The notes: generated by a model from the letters alone, not told the origin. 64,000 nucleotides of DNA from Paenibacillus radicis (ex Gao et al. 2016) (GCF_014641555.1 NZ_BMHY01000017.1:1-64000), one strand, 5' to 3'; positions 49,912 through 58,879 are shown, counted from the stretch's first letter. Numbers and translations: made by a program.

Positions 49912-50379
49912 ATGATAAGAGAACAAGAAGATCAAGCATGGATGCAATATGCCATTGAAGAAGCAAGAAAGGCCGAGCAGATCGGCGAGGTGCCGATTGG
50001 CGCCATCGTCGTTAAAGACGGCGAAATTATAGGCAGAGGATATAATTTAAGGGAGACCAAGCATGACCCTACCGCACATGCCGAGATGGTGGCGATTAGA
50101 GAAGCTTGCGAAAAAATAGGCGCTTGGCGGCTGCTCGATTGCACCCTGTATGTCACGCTGGAGCCTTGTCCAATGTGCGCAGGTGCTATCGTGCAATCCC
50201 GCATCAAGCGCGTCGTATACGGCACCGATGATCCGAAAGCAGGGTGCGCAGGCACGTTAATGAACCTTTTGCAGGAGCCCCGGTTCAATCACGAAACGGA
50301 ACTGACCAGCGGCGTCCTCCAAACGGAATGTGCGACGCTGCTGACCCAGTTCTTCAGAAATCTGCGCAAGCAGAAATAA
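49912..50379 (+). CDS. tadA: tRNA-specific adenosine deaminase TadA
   Basis: 155 residues. Deaminates A34 of tRNA-Arg(ACG) to inosine. Zinc site HAEMVAIREA (catalytic Glu near 60) and PCPMCAGAIVQSRI (near 90). The N-terminal IGEVPIGAIVV is typical. In Bacillus subtilis tadA immediately precedes scr-dnaX; here it is alone, ~46 kb from scr, and on the opposite strand. It follows the DnaA-box region. Start ATG behind a GGAGG-type site (TACGGAGGTACGG). Confidence 0.95.
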   Translation: MIREQEDQAWMQYAIEEARKAEQIGEVPIGAIVVKDGEIIGRGYNLRETKHDPTAHAEMVAIREACEKIGAWRLLDCTLYVTLEPCPMCAGAIVQSRIKRVVYGTDDPKAGCAGTLMNLLQEPRFNHETELTSGVLQTECATLLTQFFRNLRKQK

Positions 50380-50405
50380 GATATACATTTGTAGCCTTTG
50401 TAGCG

Positions 50406-50615
50406 TTATTGGGAATTGCAATTTTTCTCATTACGGCGCGGCAGCGTATAAGCGATTTGATCGCGCTGCAGTTGTTGCAGAACCACGATTAATTGATCGG
50501 CCTCTTCACTGATTGCAAGAACTTCCGGGTCGGTTAAACTGCCGCGTGCCTCTGCAATTTCATGAAGCTTCATCCGCAGCGATTGCAATTGATTAAGCAA
50601 TATCGTTTTGTCCAT
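50406..50615 (-). CDS. Spo0E-like sporulation regulatory phosphatase
   Basis: 69 residues. Matches the small Spo0E family of aspartyl-phosphate phosphatases: an N-terminal helix (QLQSLRMKLHEIAEARG) and a second helix with the SEEADQLIVVLQQL segment, the conserved S-x-x-x-D. Members dephosphorylate Spo0A~P and delay sporulation. ATG at 50615; no strong ribosome site. Two Spo0A-box-like sites lie ~90 and ~120 bp upstream. Convergent with tadA. Confidence 0.8.
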   Translation of the reverse strand: MDKTILLNQLQSLRMKLHEIAEARGSLTDPEVLAISEEADQLIVVLQQLQRDQIAYTLPRRNEKNCNSQ

Positions 50616-50665
50616 AGCTCGCTTTGGGGCACGCTCCTTATTAGCACACTTGTCGTAATAAATGT

Positions 50666-50741
50666 ATTATACGCTTTCTTATTTCAAGAGTTTGTAAAAA
50701 CGTGTCGACAGATGAATACAATTTTCAGGCAATTTTCGACA
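50666..50741 (-). promoter_or_regulatory. Spo0A boxes and -10 upstream of the Spo0E-like gene
   Basis: Reading leftward: a perfect TGTCGAA at 50741-50735, a near-palindromic TGTCGAC site at 50703-50709 (6 of 7 matches on either strand), and -10 TATAAT at 50671-50666 with no clear -35. The second box sits about where a -35 would be, the layout of promoters activated by Spo0A~P. The remaining gap to 50908 shows nothing recognisable. Confidence 0.4.
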
Positions 50742-50908
50742 ATCCATGGTGCAATTTCCAATGATATAGTTCAAAAATACTATCTTCCTCACCATTTGTC
50801 TAGCTGATTTTCCCCTGTATCTGGGCATAGTAGTGACAGTTTGCCATTCCCATTACCTATGACGAGAGGCCAAGCCCTGAATTGGAAGCGCTACGATAAC
50901 GAAAAAAA

Positions 50909-50957
50909 AGGGATGTCCCGAGGTCCATTCAGACCTTTGGGACATCCCCTTTTGCAA
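50909..50957 (-). terminator. oppDF terminator
   Basis: GGGATGTCCC-AAAGGTC pairs with GACCTC-GGGACATCCC (a 10-bp stem plus an inner AGGTC/GACCT stem), then TTTTTTTT on the minus strand, just after the gene's stop. Confidence 0.9.
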
Positions 50958-50963
50958 TTTGAT

Positions 50964-52700
50964 TTAAGCTCCCGCCACCGCTACCCAGTGCCCTTTCGAT
51001 ACTTCCAAGAAGCTTGATTGCTCAAGCCCATATGGATCGGCCTTCGACGCTTCTGTGCTGACGATGAGCTTCTTCGCCGATTCAATCTTAGGATCAGGAA
51101 CCGGAATAGCGGAGAGCAGCGTCTTCGTGTATTCGTGAAGCGGATTCGCATACAGCTCCTCACTCTCCGCCAGCTCGACAATCTTTCCTTTATACATAAC
51201 GGCGACACGGTCGCTAATATGCTTCACCATGGACAAATCATGGGCAATGAACAAGTATGTCAGCCCCAGCCGCTGCTGCAGCTCTTCAAGCAGCTTTACG
51301 ATTTGGGCTTGAATGGATACATCTAAAGCCGATAACGGCTCGTCGCAGACGATAAAATCCGGTTCGACGGCAAGCGTCCGTGCAATGCCGATCCGCTGCC
51401 TTTGTCCGCCCGAAAATTCATGCGGATAACGCATGGCGTGCGATGCGTTAAGGCCGACCATATCGAGCAGCTCCTCAATTCGCTTCTGACGAACCGCCTT
51501 ACCGGAGGACATGCCATGTACGTCCAGCGCTTCGCCGATAATGTCCGCAACACGCAGCCTTGGATTCAGTGAAGCGTAGGGATCCTGGAAGATCATCCCC
51601 ATATGGCGGCGCATCCGCTTCATTTCCCCACGGTTCAGCTGCTGTAGCGGAATACCGCGATAGAGCACTTCGCCTCCGGTCGCTTCATTCAGTCGGAGAA
51701 TCGACCTGCCGGTTGTCGACTTTCCGCTTCCGGATTCACCAACTACGCCCAGCGTCTCTCCTGCGTGAATGTCAAAGCTGATGTTGTTGACCGCCTTCAA
51801 AATTTGTCCTTTGCCCAGATCAAAATGCTGTCTGAGTGACTTCACCTGCAGCAGCGGCACATCGTCCCCGGCGCGTTTCATTAACGACTCAGGTTTCGGT
51901 TTTTTCTTCTCATCAAGGCGCGGCAAGGCGTTCAGCAGCTTAACCGTGTAAGGATGCTTCGGATTCGCGAACAGCTCCTCCGTCGTCCCCGTCTCCACGA
52001 TCTCCCCGTCCTTCATCACGACGACACGGTCGCACATGCCGGCCACAACGCCAAGGTCATGCGTGATCAATATAATAGAAGTGCCGAGCTCCTTCTGAAG
52101 CACCTTCATTTGGTTCAGTATCTGCGCTTGGATCGTCACGTCGAGCGCAGTCGTAGGTTCATCCGCAATAAGCAGCGACGGCCGGCATGCCAGCGCAATT
52201 GCAATCATCACACGCTGACGCATCCCGCCGGAGAACTCATGCGGATATTGGGAGTAACGCGTCTCAGCGTTCGAAATACCGACCATCTTCAACATCTCAA
52301 TCGCTTCGCTCCGCGCCTCCGATTTGCTCATTTTCCGGTGCTTAATCAGGCTTTCCTCGATCTGCTTGCCGATACGCATCGTCGGGTTGAGCGACGACAT
52401 CGGATCTTGGAAGATCATACCGATCTCCTTGCCCCGAATCGCCTCCATCTCCGCGTCGCTCCTATCCGCCAAGTTCCGGCCTTGGAATAGCACTTCCCCG
52501 CCCTTCACCATGGAAGGCGGAGACGGCAATAGACGCATAATCGTACGCGCTGTTACGCTTTTGCCGCTGCCGGATTCACCAACGATGCCAAGCGTCTCAC
52601 CCTTTCGAACCTCGAAGCTTACGTTTCGGACGGCCTCTACTTCTTTGTCTCTTCCGAAGAAAGAAACCGATAATTGATTAACCTCCAGCAATGCATTCAT
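50964..52700 (-). CDS. Fused dual ATPase of a peptide/nickel-type ABC transporter
   Basis: 578 residues, two complete OppD/OppF-type ATPases in one chain. First domain: Walker A GESGSGKSV (near 41), signature EFSGGMRQR, Walker B LLIADEPTTALD. Second domain: GESGSGKSTTGRS (near 325), EFSGGQRQRIG, FIVCDEPLSALD. Each ends with the family's C-terminal HPYTVKLLNALP / HEYTKTLLSAIP oligopeptide-binding tail. Fusion of the two is known in GsiA-like proteins. Start ATG with GGTGAC upstream. Divergent from the permease genes, with 217 nt between. Confidence 0.93.
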   Translation of the reverse strand: MNALLEVNQLSVSFFGRDKEVEAVRNVSFEVRKGETLGIVGESGSGKSVTARTIMRLLPSPPSMVKGGEVLFQGRNLADRSDAEMEAIRGKEIGMIFQDPMSSLNPTMRIGKQIEESLIKHRKMSKSEARSEAIEMLKMVGISNAETRYSQYPHEFSGGMRQRVMIAIALACRPSLLIADEPTTALDVTIQAQILNQMKVLQKELGTSIILITHDLGVVAGMCDRVVVMKDGEIVETGTTEELFANPKHPYTVKLLNALPRLDEKKKPKPESLMKRAGDDVPLLQVKSLRQHFDLGKGQILKAVNNISFDIHAGETLGVVGESGSGKSTTGRSILRLNEATGGEVLYRGIPLQQLNRGEMKRMRRHMGMIFQDPYASLNPRLRVADIIGEALDVHGMSSGKAVRQKRIEELLDMVGLNASHAMRYPHEFSGGQRQRIGIARTLAVEPDFIVCDEPLSALDVSIQAQIVKLLEELQQRLGLTYLFIAHDLSMVKHISDRVAVMYKGKIVELAESEELYANPLHEYTKTLLSAIPVPDPKIESAKKLIVSTEASKADPYGLEQSSFLEVSKGHWVAVAGA

Positions 52701-52840
52701 GATGTCACCTTTTTTTATATATTTTTGCGATTACGTGCATTTCTTCACATATAAGACAATTGGATGACTGCCAAGTTTTGTAGCGAGCTTGAAAACCTGT
52801 CAATTCTTATCGAAAATAGGGCAAGATAATAGAGTGAAAC

Positions 52841-52869
52841 TTGACTTTTATCAGCCCTTAAAATAAAAT
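52841..52869 (+). promoter_or_regulatory. Promoter of the permease operon
   Basis: -35 TTGACT (52841-52846), 17-nt spacer, -10 TAAAAT (52864-52869), 49 nt before the TTG start of the first permease gene. Confidence 0.65.
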
Positions 52870-52917
52870 CTACTATAACTATCGGAATAATGCAATTGGA
52901 AAAAGGAGCGAAATAGA

Positions 52918-54363
52918 TTGACTGGCGATGCTACTGCAACGGGATACGGCTTCACTGATCGAATTGCCGCCATCTATCACAAAATGTATTTAAACCCCGC
53001 CTACCGGCTGCTATTACTGCTAGCAGGGGCACCCATTACGTTAATTATATTCGGGGTTTACCAATATCGCAAAGCGAGAGACGGCTCTCGCAAGCAAGCA
53101 GAAGACTTACGTTCTGGCTTAATCGCCTCTGGCAATAAAGAACGACTGCTTGAGGAAGCAAAGGACCAACTGAGACGGAAGTATGCTTTCTTTGGACAGA
53201 CTGTTTCAGCTGAGCAAATAGACCGCGAAGCGGAGCGGCTGGCATCCGCCAAGTTCGAAGCTCTCGTTCAGGAGCGTCTTCATAATCTGCCCTTGAACGG
53301 AAATCATAAACAAAACCTGAGTTTTGTCGAAACGTTTCACTATCTGCTTGGCCATCCGCTTTTTTTCGCCATCACATGGTTGATCGGATTGCCAATGTAC
53401 CTATTAATGGCGATTTACGCCAATCCTTACGGGAAGTACATTGCAGAACGATTGTTTATGGCACTATTTGTTATTTTGGGCGTCGCATTCCTGGTATTTA
53501 CGATTCTATATATTTCGCCCATGAGCCCTGCCGCCAACATTCTTGGCGAGACGGCGACAGATGAGCAAATTGCGGCATTCAACCATCTGTATGGCTTGGA
53601 TCAGCCTTACCTGGTGCAGCTATGGAATACGCTCAAAGGCATTTTCACATTCGATCTGGGACGTTCCTTCTCCGGCAACGAGAATGTGACCGTGTCCATT
53701 GCGAACAAATTTCCGGTCACGCTGACGCTTACGGTCATCTCCACCTTGATCGCCGTATTAATCGCACTGCCGATCGGCATTATTTCGGCAACGCGGCCGA
53801 ACTCGTTTTTTGACTATACATTTATGTTCATTGCACTGCTCGGATTATCAATACCGAACTTCTGGCAAGGCCTGATCTTCATCCTCAATTTCTCGATAAA
53901 GTGGTCTTGGCTTCCGGCTACGTATAGCCCGAATAACTGGCTGTCCGCGATCATGCCGATCATCGTGCTGGGTACGGGGCTAACCGCCGCCGTCGCCCGG
54001 ATGACAAGGTCATCGACGCTAGAAGTTATCCATGAGGACTATATCATCACAGCCCGGGCAAAAGGACTCGCTCGAAGAAGCGTTCTGTGGAAGCATGCCG
54101 TAAGCAACGCACTGATCCCGATCATTACTGTAATCGGCCTTCAATTCGGCGGCATGCTCGGCGGAGCTGCCGTTACAGAGAAGGTATTCAACATTAGCGG
54201 TATCGGCAGCTTTATTGTAGACAAACAATTTATACCCGACATCCCGAGCATTATGGGAGGCGTCGTCTATACAGCTATTACAATCTCGATTATCAACGTG
54301 ATCGTTGATTTGATGTATGCATTCTTTGATCCGCGAATTCGTTCCAAGATGAAACAATACTAA
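52918..54363 (+). CDS. OppB/DppB-type ABC permease with extended N-terminus
   Basis: 481 residues, against ~310-335 usual. Canonical permease starts near residue 170 (YIAERLFMALFVILGVAFLV) with the binding-protein-dependent fold, the EDYIITARAKGL EAA loop near 372 and C-terminal YAFFDPRIR. The N-terminal ~170 residues are extra: a TM (about 28-47), a charged alpha-helical stretch (SGLIASGNKERLLEEAKDQL, AERLASAKFEALVQERL) and a second TM (about 148-166). Start is TTG at 52918 behind AAAAGGAGCG. First gene of the permease/binding-protein operon. Confidence 0.9.
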   Translation: MTGDATATGYGFTDRIAAIYHKMYLNPAYRLLLLLAGAPITLIIFGVYQYRKARDGSRKQAEDLRSGLIASGNKERLLEEAKDQLRRKYAFFGQTVSAEQIDREAERLASAKFEALVQERLHNLPLNGNHKQNLSFVETFHYLLGHPLFFAITWLIGLPMYLLMAIYANPYGKYIAERLFMALFVILGVAFLVFTILYISPMSPAANILGETATDEQIAAFNHLYGLDQPYLVQLWNTLKGIFTFDLGRSFSGNENVTVSIANKFPVTLTLTVISTLIAVLIALPIGIISATRPNSFFDYTFMFIALLGLSIPNFWQGLIFILNFSIKWSWLPATYSPNNWLSAIMPIIVLGTGLTAAVARMTRSSTLEVIHEDYIITARAKGLARRSVLWKHAVSNALIPIITVIGLQFGGMLGGAAVTEKVFNISGIGSFIVDKQFIPDIPSIMGGVVYTAITISIINVIVDLMYAFFDPRIRSKMKQY

Positions 54364-54377
54364 AGCAGGTGCAACCC

Positions 54378-55886
54378 GTGACGAATCCAGCTATTACGAA
54401 ACAAGAGATTAATTTTCGGCTGAAATCAGCCTCTGAATATGGACAAGCCAGCTTCGCAGGCATCGTGTCTCTAGCGCTTGCGCTGGTGTTCCTTCTCAAC
54501 AGCTACTCGGCGGCGGAAGGTGCGTTCAGACCAACCGTACTCGCCTTCAGCATCGGCTACTTCGTTTTTGCCGGACTGCAGCTTGCGGTATGGGCGCTGA
54601 TCCGCAGCAACCTGATTCGCAAGGGCGAGATTACCACTGCAACACGAAGTCTGGGATACGTGCTCCTGTTGAGCTTGTTGACCGCCAACATTTTCATAGC
54701 CGCTGTCGCTTTCCAGCTAATTAAACGGAAGAAAACCGCTGCCTACACGTTAGCCGTCTATACGTTGATGACGACCATTCTTGTATTCGCGGTATCGGCT
54801 CTCAACCTGTTCAAGCCTTACGTGTCGGACACTTTCCTGATCGGTATGGTTCTATTGCTCTTATCGGCAGCGGTACAGTTTATAGCTTTGCTGCTCGTCG
54901 CTAAATTCGCGAATGGAACACTGCTGCCCTCATGGATGTGGCTGGTCGCCTTGTTATTGATTGTGACAGCAGTATCCGGTAATCTGTTCGCCCTATTCCT
55001 TGGCCTTCTGCTGATTGGCAAGCTGCGGGACAAGGGCTATACAACCGGCTCCAAGCTAAACGACATCGTCGACCGGTTATCTAGAAGCTCCACTTCGATG
55101 CTTGGCTTGCTCTTTATTCTGTTCTTGCTCACTGTATCCGTTACTAGCTACTTGACCTTCGACTATGGGATGGCAATCGATAATAATTACAGCGCGATCT
55201 TCCAGCCGCCGAGTCTTGAATACCCGCTCGGCACAGACAACTTCGGCCGGGACTTGTTCTCACGAATCGTGTTCGGAGCGCGCATCTCCCTTGTGGTTGG
55301 CTTATTATCAACCTTGATTCCCGTATTGATCGGCGGCGCGCTTGGCGCGATATCCGGTTATTACGGGCGGCAAACGGACAACATTATTATGCGTGCGCTG
55401 GATATTTTGTACTCGATTCCCGGTATTCTGCTGGCAATCGCAATCATCGCCGCATTCGGAGCAAGCACGACTAACTTGATTATTGCGCTCAGCGTTGGCG
55501 CCATTCCGACATACGCCCGTACGATGAGGGCGAACGTCATGCTGGTGTCCACGCTCGAATACGTGCAAGCTGCACGGGCCTTTGGTTCAGGTGATATGAA
55601 GATTTTGTTCAAACATATCGTACCGAATTCCTTGGCGCCGATGATCGTCAAATCAACCCTTACAATTGGTACGGCCGTGATCTCGACGAGCAGCTTGAGC
55701 TTCCTCGGACTAGGCGTTGAGCCTCATATTCCGGAATGGGGCAATATATTAAAGCTAGGCAGCGCGTATTTGGAGACCCATTCCTATACCGCTATCTATC
55801 CGGGTCTAGCGATTATTGGGCTGGTGCTGTCGTTCAATTTCCTTGGTGACGGCTTGCGCGACGCGCTTGATCCGAAGCTGGATTAA
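54378..55886 (+). CDS. OppC/DppC-type ABC permease with extended N-terminus
   Basis: 502 residues, against ~290-300 usual. Residues up to ~235 are an additional membrane region with about five or six TM segments (for example ASFAGIVSLALALVFLL, LGYVLLLSLLTANIFIAA, LAVYTLMTTILVFAVSAL). The canonical part begins at MLGLLFILFLLTVSVTSYLT and has LGTDNFGRDLFSRIV, the EYVQAARAFGSGDM EAA loop and a C-terminal FNFLGDGLRDALDPKLD. GTG 54378 is preferred (AGGTG 6 nt upstream); GTG 54369 is in frame. Six nt after the oppB-type stop overall. Confidence 0.9.
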   Translation: MTNPAITKQEINFRLKSASEYGQASFAGIVSLALALVFLLNSYSAAEGAFRPTVLAFSIGYFVFAGLQLAVWALIRSNLIRKGEITTATRSLGYVLLLSLLTANIFIAAVAFQLIKRKKTAAYTLAVYTLMTTILVFAVSALNLFKPYVSDTFLIGMVLLLLSAAVQFIALLLVAKFANGTLLPSWMWLVALLLIVTAVSGNLFALFLGLLLIGKLRDKGYTTGSKLNDIVDRLSRSSTSMLGLLFILFLLTVSVTSYLTFDYGMAIDNNYSAIFQPPSLEYPLGTDNFGRDLFSRIVFGARISLVVGLLSTLIPVLIGGALGAISGYYGRQTDNIIMRALDILYSIPGILLAIAIIAAFGASTTNLIIALSVGAIPTYARTMRANVMLVSTLEYVQAARAFGSGDMKILFKHIVPNSLAPMIVKSTLTIGTAVISTSSLSFLGLGVEPHIPEWGNILKLGSAYLETHSYTAIYPGLAIIGLVLSFNFLGDGLRDALDPKLD

Positions 55887-56027
55887 CTTTTAGCCACAAG
55901 CAACATCTACCTTAAGTAACCTCATTCATATTCTATCTACATCTACGTTTCGAAACCATGAATGGACGATGAATGAATGTGAGTTAAATATAAAAAAAAA
56001 CATTTTTTCCAGGAGGGGAACATCATC

Positions 56028-57854
56028 ATGAAAAACAAAGGTAAATTTGCAGCCATTCTGCTCAGTTTGACTATTATGATCAGCGGCTGCTCGCTTACAA
56101 CCAAGAAGGACGTTTCGGAATCACCGCAGCCAACCGAAGGTACCAAAGTCGTCGACAGTAATCCCGTAGACATCGAGGTGCTCGGCATGAGCGCCAACGA
56201 AGCCGATCTCAATATTATCCGCGATCAGCTGGGCAAAAACGGCTTCAACGTGAAACTGAACATCCAAGCCGACTACAGCAGCTACAAAGCACAGCAAGAC
56301 GCAGGCAACTTTGATGTCTCGTTGTCCAGCTGGACAACTGTAACAGGCAACCCGGACTACGCGGTTCGCTCACTCTTCAAAACTGGCGGCGACTACAGCA
56401 TCTTGTCCGACTCGGAAATTGATGCGCTTATCGACCAAGCAGCTTCCCAGACGCCTGAAGAGTTTGCAGCTACGTACAAAGATTTTGAACAAAAGCTTGT
56501 TTTCGACAAAGCCTATATCGTTCCGCTGTACAGCTCGCTCAAAGCACAAGCTCTTAACAAAGATGTGCTGAACCCGGCTTCCGTACGCCTGTCGAAATCC
56601 CGTTCACTTCCTTGGGAAGAACTGGACTTCAACGACGTATCCAAGCGTAACAAAGACGCACTGGTGCTTCAATCCACCATGCCTACACTGACGTCGCTTG
56701 ACCCGATTAAAGGCAATGACGGCTCCATCAACATCATCAATACGAACCAATACGTTCGTCTGGTTAACCTGACAGATGACGACCATATCACGTCCGTCGG
56801 TTCACTCTCGCGCAACCATGCGATTGCAGAAGGCAACTCCGACTACTACTTCATCCTGAGAGATGACATCAACTTTGCCCAAATTAAGGACAAGCTGGCT
56901 GTCGATACAGGCGAGCGCGTAGGCGCGGACGACGTTATCTTCTCGCTGGACCGCGCGAAGAACAAAAACTCCGTACCAGATCACCGTACCTTTACTTTGC
57001 ATGAGCACATTAAATCTGCTGAAGTCGTAACGGATCTTGCTGCACTTGATGCGGTCAAAGTATCCGGTGGAGATTCCACAGTTAAAGCTGCTCTTGAAAA
57101 AGGTCTGGATTCAAAAATTTCCGAGCTTGTTTCCGATAAAACACAAGCAAACAACGCATCAGGCAAATACCAAGTCGTGAAGCTGACGACAACGACACCG
57201 TTCCCGCAAGTACTCAACTACCTGGCTCACCAATCGGCTGGTATCGTATCCAAGAAACAAGTTGAAAAAATCAACACTTATGACGTTGCAAAATTCGATC
57301 CGAACAAAGATATTCCATACGGCGACCAAAACACAGTAACTGAAGGCAGCGCGTACAACAACACGCTGTACACAAGCGGTCCTTACATCTTGTCGTACAA
57401 AAACGATTACGATGCAATCTTCTACAAAAACCCGGCCTACATGAAAGGCACGGAGCATGAGCCTAAAATCAACAACATCAAAATCCGCTTCATCAAAGAC
57501 GCAGACAGCTCGTTGTCCGCACTTCGCAGCGGCGAAATTCACCTGTACTACGGCGTTTCCGAGACGAAGTTCGATATCGTGAAGGGCGACGCTAAGCTTT
57601 CGCTCCAGACGCTTCCGAGCAACGCAGTTTCATACCTGCTGTTCAATACGAAGAACCGTCCAGTTGCAGAAAGCGCAGATCTGCGCAAAGCTGTGCTTTA
57701 CTCCCTGAACCAAGATGACTTCATCACTTACTATGGCGGCAACAAATTCAAAGCGACATCTACGCTTAGCCCTATGGTGAACACAGGTCTTGAACTGAAA
57801 GCCGATGCGGCAAAAGCAAAAGAATTCCTGAACGCTTACAAAGCAAGCAAATAA
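56028..57854 (+). CDS. Solute-binding lipoprotein, family 5, circularly permuted order
   Basis: 608 residues. Lipobox ISGC near 18-21. The two blocks of the OppA/DppA fold are in swapped order. Residues ~48-200 match what is normally the C-terminal end: NIIRDQLGKNGFNVKLNI, NPDYAVRSLF, SEIDALIDQAASQTPEEF, IVPLYSSLKAQAL. Residues ~206-608 match what is normally the N-terminal part: ALVLQSTMPTLTSLDPI, YVRLVNL, VGADDVIFSLDRA, AGIVSKKQVEK, TSGPYILSYKND, SALRSGEIHLYYG, SYLLFNTKNRP, and it ends DAAKAKEFLNAYKASK, the segment that in OppA comes just before the block found here at the start. Joined by a ~10-residue linker. Probably delivers peptide or metal chelates to the permeases upstream. Confidence 0.85.
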   Translation: MKNKGKFAAILLSLTIMISGCSLTTKKDVSESPQPTEGTKVVDSNPVDIEVLGMSANEADLNIIRDQLGKNGFNVKLNIQADYSSYKAQQDAGNFDVSLSSWTTVTGNPDYAVRSLFKTGGDYSILSDSEIDALIDQAASQTPEEFAATYKDFEQKLVFDKAYIVPLYSSLKAQALNKDVLNPASVRLSKSRSLPWEELDFNDVSKRNKDALVLQSTMPTLTSLDPIKGNDGSINIINTNQYVRLVNLTDDDHITSVGSLSRNHAIAEGNSDYYFILRDDINFAQIKDKLAVDTGERVGADDVIFSLDRAKNKNSVPDHRTFTLHEHIKSAEVVTDLAALDAVKVSGGDSTVKAALEKGLDSKISELVSDKTQANNASGKYQVVKLTTTTPFPQVLNYLAHQSAGIVSKKQVEKINTYDVAKFDPNKDIPYGDQNTVTEGSAYNNTLYTSGPYILSYKNDYDAIFYKNPAYMKGTEHEPKINNIKIRFIKDADSSLSALRSGEIHLYYGVSETKFDIVKGDAKLSLQTLPSNAVSYLLFNTKNRPVAESADLRKAVLYSLNQDDFITYYGGNKFKATSTLSPMVNTGLELKADAAKAKEFLNAYKASK

Positions 57855-57870
57855 GCTGCAGGAATGAATA

Positions 57871-57918
57871 AGAGACGCCCCCCGGCCGATGCCTATTGGC
57901 CGGGGGCGTCTCTTTCAT
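57871..57918 (+). terminator. Terminator of the permease/binding-protein operon
   Basis: AGAGACGCCCCC-C-GGCC pairs with GGCC-GGGGGCGTCTCT, followed by TTTC; 12-bp outer stem. Confidence 0.85.
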
Positions 57919-57958
57919 ATAAGGACCTATTATAATTAGAAAATAAGGAGTGATCGAT

Positions 57959-58438
57959 ATGACTCAAGCAAATGAAACCAAAGCAAAACTGTCACAGTGG
58001 GATGCCTTGCAGCTGGAGTCGCTCAAATCACTGGGCTGGACGAAGGAGCAGTTGATCGAACGTGTAAACAACGGCGATCTGCCGCAAGACGACAGCAAGT
58101 TCAAGTTCGATTATGCGGGTCTGAAGACTTTAGCGTCCGAGGAGCCCGCAGTGTTGAAAGCTGCCGTGGAGAACGGCTATCAGATCAAATACAATACGAT
58201 CCGCGGCATTCATAGCTGGATCTTGGTCGCACTTCAGCAAGATGCGAAGCTCGTCCTCGAACCGGACTCGGAGATCGTTATCGCATCGCTGACGGATGCT
58301 GAGGCAGCCCAGCTCGCGTCAGTGCTTTCGTTCGGCTGGGGATTAACAGCTGAGGGCGGCGCTGTGGCCGATGCTGACGGGCGATCCTTGTATCGCGTTG
58401 CGCCTGCGCAGCGGTATAATGAGCTTTTTGAGAAGTAA
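57959..58438 (+). CDS. Soluble protein of unknown function
   Basis: 159 residues, acidic, no signal peptide or membrane segment. Helical N-terminus (WDALQLESLKSLGWTKEQLI, LASEEPAVLKAAVENGYQIK) and a C-terminal alpha/beta part. No family recognised. ATG at 57959 chosen because AAGGAG lies 8 nt upstream; a GTG 9 nt earlier lies inside that site. It follows the transporter operon but is separated from it by a terminator. Confidence 0.65.
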   Translation: MTQANETKAKLSQWDALQLESLKSLGWTKEQLIERVNNGDLPQDDSKFKFDYAGLKTLASEEPAVLKAAVENGYQIKYNTIRGIHSWILVALQQDAKLVLEPDSEIVIASLTDAEAAQLASVLSFGWGLTAEGGAVADADGRSLYRVAPAQRYNELFEK

Positions 58439-58470
58439 AGCTGAAGTTATAGTCCTCTATTGAGGAAGGA

Positions 58471-58783
58471 AATGCACCCTGTAGAATGGTATTGGGTTAG
58501 CTCATGAGATTCTAAAGGGTGCAGCCCTTAACTATGCTCAATTCACTTCACGGCCAACCCTCTGAGCTCTCCGTTTTCAATAAGACCTTCAAAAGCCCTT
58601 ATGACGACTATATGGCGCGTTCCCCTTTCACTTAAGACCTCGGGAGTACCTTGTCTAAAGCCGACAGCCCTTAAATCGAGGATTTAGGGCATTCTCTGGA
58701 TAGTTAAGACCCTGCGGGGCCTTTAATGTATCTTCCACGCACTTCCCTTCTATACTTAACGCCCTTTGGGACCTCTAAGAACA
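58471..58783. repeat. Hairpin-rich non-coding stretch before tRNA-Arg
   Basis: The 572-bp gap 58439-59010 has no gene. It contains a 15-bp inverted repeat with one mismatch (TGCACCCT-G-TAGAAT 58471-58485 with 58508-58522), a 10-bp hairpin GCCC-T-TAAATC / GATTTAGGGC (about 58670-58693), and several diverged TTAA-flanked motifs with CCCT/GGG cores (about 58514, 58625, 58702, 58757). Confidence 0.55.
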
Positions 58784-58840
58784 CTAGAAGCGGACGGATG
58801 ATAGTTGCACAGAAAGCTACGCTAGCTCGTGACAGTTGAG

Positions 58841-58869
58841 TTGCACCCCAAAAGCTCCCATGTTAAAAT
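58841..58869 (+). promoter_or_regulatory. Promoter of the tRNA-Arg unit
   Basis: -35 TTGCAC (58841-58846), 17-nt spacer, -10 TAAAAT (58864-58869). It would start a transcript near 58877, ~135 nt upstream of the mature tRNA. Confidence 0.6.
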
Positions 58870-58879
58870 AATACTTGCT

